From: Burkholderiales bacterium UBA6064
Lineage (GTDB): Bacteria > Pseudomonadota > Gammaproteobacteria > Burkholderiales > Burkholderiaceae_B
Length of the DNA: 12,588 nt
Reading direction: 5' to 3'
Assembly: GCA_002428895.1 (NCBI GenBank)
Contig: DIYC01000026.1
Coordinates: 2,451 to 15,038 of the forward strand
The number at the start of each line of letters is the position of its first letter. Within the stretch, counting starts at the first letter, position 1. The notes under the pieces were generated by a model. It was not told the DNA's origin. It ran no database searches and saw only the letters and a list, made by a program, of their open reading frames with translations. A program made the position numbers and the translations under genes. Positions 6,975 to 12,588 of this stretch are shown in pieces.

Positions 6975-9900
6975 TTATGTGCCTCGATTAAACGAGGGGC
7001 TCGTTGCGGTTGATTGCTTGGGCAACAGTTGTTGATTCATTAAATCAGTTAACAGTTGTTTTTCCTCCTCCAGACTCATGTGTTGACTGCGCTGTTCTTT
7101 GTTTGTAACGGTGAGTTTTATTAGGCTTATTGTCAATAATAATGCTTTAAGTTGATGATGCGCATGTGCTTCCATTGTAATAAATGGCTGTATCTGAATG
7201 ATCCGATCAGTAGGGTTAAGCTCATGTTGTTGTTTCGCTTGGAGTAGATTTTTATGGCCTTGATTTAACGCAGTAAGCATTGTATTAATTACTTTTAAAT
7301 CAAATTTGTAACCCAATGGTGTCATGGGTTGAGTAAGTTCTTCATAAGTTAACAGGGTAGTTATTTTAGGGTCTTCGAGCATGACTAGCATTCTAAAAAA
7401 ATTTCGTATCAGAATAAGTTGTGTTACGCAAAACTGAACTTCTTGATGAAATACTTTAGAATGGATTAAACCAGGGGCTGGCCAGCTCAATTTAATTCTA
7501 AAGTCACCTTGGTAGGAGCTGTAAACTGCATCTGAGAGTAGCTTATAATAGTCACTGTTTTCATCGATTAACTTTTCTAAAGCCTCTAAAGCATCAGCCT
7601 TAATTTTAATTGCGGCGGTGGTTGTTTGCGTTCTTTCAGGGTCTAAAAAACCATAAGAAAACCAATACCCTTCGGCATTGTCTTCTAAATACTCCCATAA
7701 AAGCTCTTCGCCTTGCTGAATAGCTTGTGTTGTATTAAAAGAAAATTTTTCATTTTCAGATGAAAATCCGATATTACACCGAGAACTCACTGCAGAGTTA
7801 ATTAAATCGAAAACGGGAATAAATCCAAAGGCATTCCAAATTCTAGATACACATAAGGCATACAGTGACTCGTAAACGATTTGATCCAAACCAATTTGAT
7901 TAATCAGTTGCTGGGTGGCATCTGCTGTGTTTAAGCAACTTGGATGAATTTCTTGAATGAGGGCGTAATGTCGACGGGTTCCCCAGAGCCGAACAACCGA
8001 AGTACTATAAGTTTTAACGATATCTTGATCGGCAAATAGAATATCGCGTTGATTCTTTTTTTCTTGGTAGCGAGTATATAATCCACAAGTTAAAATAAAT
8101 CGATAGTTGGTGACGTGATATTTTTTTTTGCCTAGGGGTTTTAAAATCTCGAAGGCATCTTCGAATGCTTGTTTTTCGCTGTAACAACCTTCAACTTTGT
8201 CCGTTATCAGTATGGTTTCATGGCGTGCAATTGCTTTGCTAGCAAATAACCCTCGGTATCCATTTTCATATTGTCTAATTTCAATTGAGTTTGGTTTAAA
8301 ACTGTACTCGGCGGTCAGATGTGTATGTCTTTGAATATAAGTTGATAAATCTTCTGATGTGTAGTGCGCATTGTTTTGATGGGTGGTTTGATCATTATGT
8401 TTTAAATTTTCCCCCAATTTGATGATCTGATCTAGTACTGGAATCCACCAATTTTTAATCCATTCATAATCGCTTTGGGCGTACCCTTCAATAGCGCACC
8501 AATTGAGTAACCAACACACTTGCCCAACCAAAAATGATCCGGGAAGGCCCGATAACAATGTTTCTCGATCGGCATAACCGTTCTTGTTTAATTCATCGAT
8601 GTAAGCCGTTAAAAGCCATACATATAAAGTTTGTTCACTGATGGCGTCAACTGTTTGTTGCCAACTCTTTTCTGTTTGTCTTAATGTTCGACCTAAATCC
8701 GCATGGTGTTCAAATTCCGTGTGGTTAAATTTTTGAATTAAACGAATTGCTTCAATTGCTAATGTGAATTGATTCAGTAATAGTGGATTACTGATAGATA
8801 AACCTGCGGGACCTTTAAAAGCATCGCCCCAGTCGTAAAACACAATATGACCATTGGGTAATTCGGCGGCATTATCTGCTTGGCAATCTGTGTGAATAAG
8901 TGTTTTTGGCAGTGTCTGTGCAGTTCCAATGAAGTTGATTAAGTCTGTTGATAAAGCTTTAATTTTTTCTAAGTAGTAAATTCGTAGAGGTTCGCTCAAA
9001 AACTGTTTCGCGATAGTTTTTAATGGGAATGGTTTGATGAAATTGCAAGGCTTAGTTTGCTCACTTTCTAGGCAATTTATTAAATCAACAATTGATTGTT
9101 GAATTTCATAATTAGGCAACTGGGCTAATAAATTAGGAGTTTGCGATGCTCTCCCTTCAATCCGAGCAAACGCTAGCAACAGTTTGACATTATGTTTTAA
9201 AGAATTGACTTGTAGGTCAGTGCCGCCATGATTTTTTGTTAGTAAGTAACGTTTATCGGTATTATAAGCCAATACAGTCGGGATAAATTCGGGTAAAAAC
9301 GTTGTAATTAAGGCTGTATGTGCTATTTCATTTTGATGAGCCAAAGGTAAAACCTTGAGATAGACAGAGTTCTTGCTCGCGTCGGTTAAGCAAAAAGTTT
9401 GGCTCCATTTAGTTTGAGAAATTGTTTCTAATTGCGTAAAGTCAATCAATTGTGATGCCCATTTGAGCGGTTCAGGATTAATCTTACACACTGAACGTAG
9501 CTGGTCAAAATTATCCCAACGTCGAAATTCATTTCCGCAAGGTAATACAAAAAAATTCGGAAAATGATAAAAAGAGTGAGCTGTTAAATTTTCTTTGCTG
9601 GTCTCATTTCCAGTGACCCATAAATACAGCAAAATAGCTGGTGTACGATCTGTGTTGTTGCTGAAGATGCGATAAGTCGTGCCACCAGGTATGACAATCG
9701 CTTGGCCACTATTCAGATTAAAGCTGAATTGTTGTTCGTTGCTTTGTGTGCAAACCAGAGTGTGTGTTGTTAAAGAGTGCGTGGTTAAAGGAATAATGAT
9801 TGTTAGTCCAGAAGGCCTTTGATGAAACATGGTTTGATGTTGAACATCAGAGGTATCAACGTCCAAGTGGATACAAGCACTTTCTAGTATGAACTCAGAG

Positions 9901-11141
9901 TGATGGCCCGTTGACATTGACTCAACCTTTTGAAGATTGAGTGGAGTCAATAAATTTTTAAACAGATCAAAGCTAATCCAATTGTCTGTCGCTAAGAAAA
10001 CTTCGGACTTGCCCTGGGGTTGATAATATAAATAAGCTGCGCCATCAGGTTCTATGAGCCGATTTAGATGTGGGCTATTGGTTGTATCAACACCCGTTCT
10101 AACTTGATAAGCCCGAGTGGACGCAGTTAGTTGCTCGACCTTTGGTAAAATTTGCGCAATGATTGAATGGTTTAATGCAATAGATTGCGCGACGGGTAGG
10201 CTTAAAACTGAAGGTGCAGGTTTGGATGTTTGCCCAGTTGAGTTGCGCGTGCGAATGCTTAAAATGTAGTTTTGTTGAATGTAATTTTCAATCGCATCAA
10301 ACTTTATTTGTTGAAATGTTTTTTCTCGTTCAAATAAAAATTTGTAATTCGTGGGTACTTTTTGGTATTCACTAGGGTTTATGGTAATCGGGGGTTGAAA
10401 TTCATAATTCACCGACTCAATAAACCATGATCGGTAATAAGTGATGTACAAAATGGGTCTGGGTGATTCAGAATGATTGGCTGTGCCACAATGGGTGAGT
10501 TGATAATCCATCAAATAACATGAACCACGTGGCGCAAGTATCAAGTCTGAGTGTTCAATCGGTATGTCTTGCTCTAGTGCATGGGTGTGGCTGCCTTTCC
10601 AAACTCGAGTAGAGCCAGTTTCTCGGGTTAAGTCAACCAGTGGAATAATTAAATTGATTGCATAACTGGGCAAAGCAAGATGCTTTTTTTGTTCAGAAAA
10701 AAGACTGTAGTGATCGATGTGCACATGCTGATCTTGTGCCCCAGGTAAAGAACAGACGACGCCAAAGCTGCCTAACAAGAAATCACTTCCGAGCTGGGCT
10801 TCTAGAATCGGCATGAGTAAGGGGTTGGCATAAAGGTCAGGGTCATTGAAGTTGTCCTCAATGTTGACGGTAATCATTTTTCGTTTGTGGCCCACATGAA
10901 GCGAGTTTGTAACGGCTTGTTCGGTTAAATAAGCGCTATAGCGTTGAAAGAAAAAATTGCAGAGTTCTTTAATTTTAGATTTTGACAGCAAGTTGTTGAT
11001 GACGAGTACACCATTTTCTTGAAATGTCTTAGCTGCCAAAGAACTGAGTGCTTGCAGCGCCTCTGAGTGAATTGTTGCACCAGGGGTTAGTTCAATCAAG
11101 GGGGGGGCATTCGTGTTATCATCGGCGTTAATTTTAAACAT
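6975..11141 (-). CDS. Giant fusion: PhyH-type 2OG dioxygenase, degenerate beta-helix domain, APH-family kinase, SET methyltransferase
   Basis: A 1388-residue soluble multidomain protein with no signal peptide or membrane segment. (1) Residues about 28-245 are a PhyH-like Fe(II)/2-oxoglutarate dioxygenase. The iron ligands H141 and D143 (HID) and H217 (LTHCGTAN) and the 2OG-binding R228 are all present, as is the TGSTRVWKGSH strand. (2) About 355-515 looks like a second, probably inactive beta-helix domain: it has HLD at 425-427 and GQAIVIPGG at 479-487 but no distal His. (3) About 560-905 is an APH-type phosphotransferase with K596 (YLKV), E605, the HTDCQADN loop (H750, D752, N757) and metal-binding YDWGD (D770, D773). 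(4) About 945-1175 is a SET domain of the Rubisco-LSMT/SETD3 kind, with GYRGLFASKAIA (961-972), PVFDLINS (1109-1116), GEELLWEY and YGFLDPE (1163-1169). It is followed by a helical C-terminal part resembling the substrate-binding domain of that family. The start is supported by AAAGG at 11149-11153. The substrate is unknown; I know of no named protein with this architecture. Confidence 0.85.
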   Translation of the reverse strand: MFKINADDNTNAPPLIELTPGATIHSEALQALSSLAAKTFQENGVLVINNLLSKSKIKELCNFFFQRYSAYLTEQAVTNSLHVGHKRKMITVNIEDNFNDPDLYANPLLMPILEAQLGSDFLLGSFGVVCSLPGAQDQHVHIDHYSLFSEQKKHLALPSYAINLIIPLVDLTRETGSTRVWKGSHTHALEQDIPIEHSDLILAPRGSCYLMDYQLTHCGTANHSESPRPILYITYYRSWFIESVNYEFQPPITINPSEYQKVPTNYKFLFEREKTFQQIKFDAIENYIQQNYILSIRTRNSTGQTSKPAPSVLSLPVAQSIALNHSIIAQILPKVEQLTASTRAYQVRTGVDTTNSPHLNRLIEPDGAAYLYYQPQGKSEVFLATDNWISFDLFKNLLTPLNLQKVESMSTGHHSEFILESACIHLDVDTSDVQHQTMFHQRPSGLTIIIPLTTHSLTTHTLVCTQSNEQQFSFNLNSGQAIVIPGGTTYRIFSNNTDRTPAILLYLWVTGNETSKENLTAHSFYHFPNFFVLPCGNEFRRWDNFDQLRSVCKINPEPLKWASQLIDFTQLETISQTKWSQTFCLTDASKNSVYLKVLPLAHQNEIAHTALITTFLPEFIPTVLAYNTDKRYLLTKNHGGTDLQVNSLKHNVKLLLAFARIEGRASQTPNLLAQLPNYEIQQSIVDLINCLESEQTKPCNFIKPFPLKTIAKQFLSEPLRIYYLEKIKALSTDLINFIGTAQTLPKTLIHTDCQADNAAELPNGHIVFYDWGDAFKGPAGLSISNPLLLNQFTLAIEAIRLIQKFNHTEFEHHADLGRTLRQTEKSWQQTVDAISEQTLYVWLLTAYIDELNKNGYADRETLLSGLPGSFLVGQVCWLLNWCAIEGYAQSDYEWIKNWWIPVLDQIIKLGENLKHNDQTTHQNNAHYTSEDLSTYIQRHTHLTAEYSFKPNSIEIRQYENGYRGLFASKAIARHETILITDKVEGCYSEKQAFEDAFEILKPLGKKKYHVTNYRFILTCGLYTRYQEKKNQRDILFADQDIVKTYSTSVVRLWGTRRHYALIQEIHPSCLNTADATQQLINQIGLDQIVYESLYALCVSRIWNAFGFIPVFDLINSAVSSRCNIGFSSENEKFSFNTTQAIQQGEELLWEYLEDNAEGYWFSYGFLDPERTQTTTAAIKIKADALEALEKLIDENSDYYKLLSDAVYSSYQGDFRIKLSWPAPGLIHSKVFHQEVQFCVTQLILIRNFFRMLVMLEDPKITTLLTYEELTQPMTPLGYKFDLKVINTMLTALNQGHKNLLQAKQQHELNPTDRIIQIQPFITMEAHAHHQLKALLLTISLIKLTVTNKEQRSQHMSLEEEKQLLTDLMNQQLLPKQSTATSPSFNRGT
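11100..11107 (-). repeat. C8 homopolymer near the 5' end of the fusion gene
   Basis: Eight consecutive G on the plus strand (C8 in the coding strand) span codons 12-14 of the 1388-codon gene. Loss or gain of one base would each bring a TGA into frame within a few codons, so slippage here would switch the whole protein off. Confidence 0.9.
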
Positions 11142-11154
11142 TCCTTTGCCTTTA

Positions 11155-11168
11155 GGTGTTCGTACACC
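11155..11168 (-). promoter_or_regulatory. Small hairpin abutting the ribosome binding site of the fusion gene
   Basis: GGTGT (11155-11159) and ACACC (11164-11168) can form a 5-bp stem with a 4-base loop. In the minus-strand leader it ends one base before the AAAGG Shine-Dalgarno sequence (11149-11153) of the 1388-residue gene. It is too short to be a terminator. A minor effect on translation initiation is possible, but it may be chance. Confidence 0.25.
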
Positions 11169-11293
11169 CTTTTTCTTTCAATAGAGAATAAGCAGATATT
11201 TTAGTTCTTCAGGGTAAATTGATTTGGCGTTAAAAGCAAGCCACGAATAGGTTAAACGAACATTCAGACAGCTAGAAAGCTTGCCAAACCTGT

Positions 11294-11357
11294 TTCGTGT
11301 TGGATATTTATAGGTCGTTTTACAATGAGGCAACTTCAGGCTAAGTTACGCTACATT
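11294..11357 (+). promoter_or_regulatory. Possible hrpII/PIP-like box and -10 element upstream of the acidic-protein gene
   Basis: TTCG (11294-11297), exactly 16 bases, then GTCG (11314-11317) matches 7 of 8 fixed positions of the TTCG-N16-TTCG hrpII box known from type III secretion regulons in Ralstonia and other Betaproteobacteria. A YANNNT -10 element (TACATT, 11352-11357) follows after 34 bp, close to the roughly 31-33 bp expected when the gap is counted from a 4-base box. One-mismatch matches arise by chance in a stretch this size about one time in ten per strand, and no secretion genes are visible. Confidence 0.2.
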
Positions 11358-11436
11358 AATAAGGAACTAATTGTGTCGAATAGATACTTAAGTAGTAGGG
11401 CAAATTATTGCAATTTTAAGAGTAATTAATTAAATT

Positions 11437-12588
11437 ATGTCAACTGCTTCTTCAGTATATACACTTTCAGCCGGCGAGGTTTCCACTTTATACGAGGAAT
11501 CGGTTGGCGTTGAGCAAAGCACATTATTTGCAGCGGTTCAGAGTATCCCTGCTGAGTTATTAACGCCTGAGCAGCAGAAATTACTTGATAATCTCGAGAA
11601 TTTCCCACCCGAATTGCAAAATTTCTTTTTAACTTCTTTGTTCGTGCAGTTTGCCGAATCTGGTAGTTCGGGCACAACAATCACGTTGGGTGATCTTACT
11701 CTAAATGCTGAAGATGCGAACAATTATTTGGCGTCATCCCTTGCGGGGATTCAAAATGGACAGTCTACCGAGCTTCTTGATTCAATCACTGCGTTTTTAA
11801 CTTCTGGGGCCAATGCGGACGCAGAGGATGGTCAAAAAGTTGTGTTATTGGGGCAGTTGTTTGCAGCGCTTCCTCCCGAGGTTTTGTCAAATGCTGGCCT
11901 AGACCCTCAAATTATTAATGATATTAAATATGCATTAGAGTTAATCAGCACTCCCGGAGATGTTCCAGACAATCTATCGGTTGATGAAGAAACAGTAGAA
12001 GAAACAGTAGAACAACTTTCAGAGTCGGCTGACGCGGGAGTTAGAGCTCAGGGTATGGTTCAGCTGACAGACGCGCTGAACATGATTTTTACAGGCAAAC
12101 CTTCAAGTGATACAGAAGGCTTAACCCTTGATGAAGAGGGTAACTTTAGCGTAACGGGTCTTTTGGAAAAAACATCCTGGATGGCTAAAACCTATGAATT
12201 TATTATGACTGAAGGGCTAGACGAAGACGGTTCTTTAACTCCAGAAGGTCAAGCCGCTCTTGATTCTTTAGGCGTTCCATTGAATCAAGCTTATGTGATG
12301 CTATTTGGTTCTCCAATACAAAATCCAAACCTAGCGATTGACCCAGTAACTCAAGAGAAAATCAATAGTTATTTAGAGGAAGCTGAGGCTGACGTTGAGG
12401 GAAGACGTGGTGTTGAAATAGACCTAGAAAATTTGGGCGATATAAAAGACTTGACAGATTTTGACTACATAATTGAGGCAGTTTCGGTCGCGCTATTGAA
12501 TGCTCTTGAAGATGGCGCTAGTCCTGAAATACTTGCGCAATTTACTGCGTTGAAAAAGGAAATTGAGACCATGAAACAAATTCTGATG
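11437..12588 (+). CDS. Acidic, cysteine-free protein of unknown function (5' part only, runs off window)
   Basis: Uninterrupted from ATG 11437 to the last base, giving 384 codons with no stop, so the C-terminus is missing. The product is strongly acidic, rich in Leu, Ala, Glu, Asp, Ser and Thr, and has no cysteine. Lysine and arginine are almost absent from the first 175 residues or so. The N-terminus (MSTASSVYTLSAGEV) is Ser/Thr-rich, amphipathic and lacks a signal peptide or membrane segment. Predicted structure by eye is mostly helical, with short helix-loop units such as IPAELLTPEQQKLLDNLE and LPPEVLSNAGLDPQII. An EETV unit is duplicated at about residues 184-191. I recognise no family. 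A secreted effector or translocator-like protein is conceivable from the composition and N-terminus, but that is inference. Translation initiation looks weak (AAGAG at 11418-11422, 14 bp from ATG). It is transcribed divergently from the giant modification-enzyme gene. Confidence 0.8.
   Translation, partial: MSTASSVYTLSAGEVSTLYEESVGVEQSTLFAAVQSIPAELLTPEQQKLLDNLENFPPELQNFFLTSLFVQFAESGSSGTTITLGDLTLNAEDANNYLASSLAGIQNGQSTELLDSITAFLTSGANADAEDGQKVVLLGQLFAALPPEVLSNAGLDPQIINDIKYALELISTPGDVPDNLSVDEETVEETVEQLSESADAGVRAQGMVQLTDALNMIFTGKPSSDTEGLTLDEEGNFSVTGLLEKTSWMAKTYEFIMTEGLDEDGSLTPEGQAALDSLGVPLNQAYVMLFGSPIQNPNLAIDPVTQEKINSYLEEAEADVEGRRGVEIDLENLGDIKDLTDFDYIIEAVSVALLNALEDGASPEILAQFTALKKEIETMKQILM
11986..12009 (+). 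repeat. 12-bp exact tandem duplication inside the acidic-protein gene
   Basis: The unit GAAGAAACAGTA is repeated twice without interruption (11986-11997 and 11998-12009), adding four residues (EETV) in frame. It is the same unit length as the tandem duplication at 4133-4156. Confidence 0.92.

Larger units (their letters stand above)
11142..11436. other. 295-bp divergent promoter region
   Basis: This AT-rich region lies between the fusion gene (leftward) and the acidic-protein gene (rightward), with no ORF of its own, so it must hold the promoters or leaders of both. Rightward, TTTACA (11319-11324), 17 bp and TAAGTT (11342-11347) is a weak sigma-70 candidate, and a TTCG-N16-GTCG motif lies just before it. 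An inverted repeat AACTT/AAGTT sits at 11332-11347. Leftward I found no convincing -35/-10 pair. No RNA gene was recognised. Confidence 0.5.

Noticed and set aside
6981..6997. CCTCG/CGAGG hairpin at the queD/fusion-gene junction as a terminator
   Set aside because: The stem is only 5 bp with no U-run on either strand, and it lies inside the last codons of the fusion gene.
8121..8129. T9 run (A9 in the coding strand) inside the fusion gene as a second phase-variation tract
   Set aside because: A/T runs of this length also occur in the housekeeping phosphomannomutase gene (4699-4707) and are expected in AT-rich DNA. It sits deep in the SET domain.
11435..11723. Minus-strand ORFs opposite the acidic-protein gene
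   Set aside because: They are shadows. The plus-strand frame stays open for 384 codons with consistent protein-like composition, while these are short and unrelated to any family.
11437..12588. The acidic protein as the lysine-modified substrate of the divergent fusion enzyme
   Set aside because: The visible part has very few lysines and no repeated lysine motif, so there is no sequence support for it as the target.

Overview
The window looks like a chromosomal segment of a moderately AT-rich proteobacterium. I lean towards Betaproteobacteria. The phosphomannomutase has the C-terminal layout I associate with that class (RASNTT phosphate loop, ending in ..LPF), and QueE carries the long C-x14-C-x2-C iron-sulfur motif common in beta/gammaproteobacteria. 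This is recognition from memory, not a tree. The genes mix ordinary housekeeping enzymes with large, unusual, partly eukaryote-like proteins, which would fit a host-associated lifestyle; that last point is inference.

Layout. (1) 49-1815, plus strand: a UPF0178/YaiI protein followed closely by a PLP-dependent O-acetylhomoserine sulfhydrylase (metY type), probably co-transcribed. (2) 1825-4008, minus strand: a cysteine-free 727-residue protein that ends tail-to-tail with metY. Its C-terminal half carries the hallmark motifs of the indoleamine 2,3-dioxygenase (IDO) heme superfamily, but it is nearly twice the usual length. (3) 4009-4435: intergenic region with a 14-bp palindrome, a 12-bp tandem duplication and one doubtful small membrane ORF. 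(4) 4436-5833, plus: phosphomannomutase/phosphoglucomutase (algC/manB type). (5) 5957-6957, plus: queE and queD, overlapping by 4 bp, for 7-deazaguanine (queuosine precursor) synthesis; this QueD lacks the canonical catalytic cysteine. (6) 6975-11141, minus: a 1388-residue fusion of a PhyH-type Fe(II)/2-oxoglutarate dioxygenase, a second degenerate beta-helix domain, an APH/hydroxylysine-kinase-like phosphotransferase and a C-terminal SET methyltransferase of the Rubisco-LSMT/SETD3 type. (7) 11142-11436: divergent promoter region. (8) 11437 to the window end, plus: the first 384 codons of a very acidic, cysteine-free protein with no signal peptide, which continues beyond the window.

The most exciting element is the 1388-residue fusion. 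It joins an oxygenase, a kinase of the family that includes hydroxylysine kinase, and a lysine-methyltransferase-type SET domain in one chain. This suggests a single-polypeptide assembly line that hydroxylates, phosphorylates and methylates one target, perhaps lysine residues of a protein; the chemistry is a hypothesis. An IDO-like oxygenase and a large acidic protein of unknown function lie nearby, so the window may hold part of an undescribed modification or host-interaction locus. No mobile element, tRNA, rRNA or CRISPR array was recognised.
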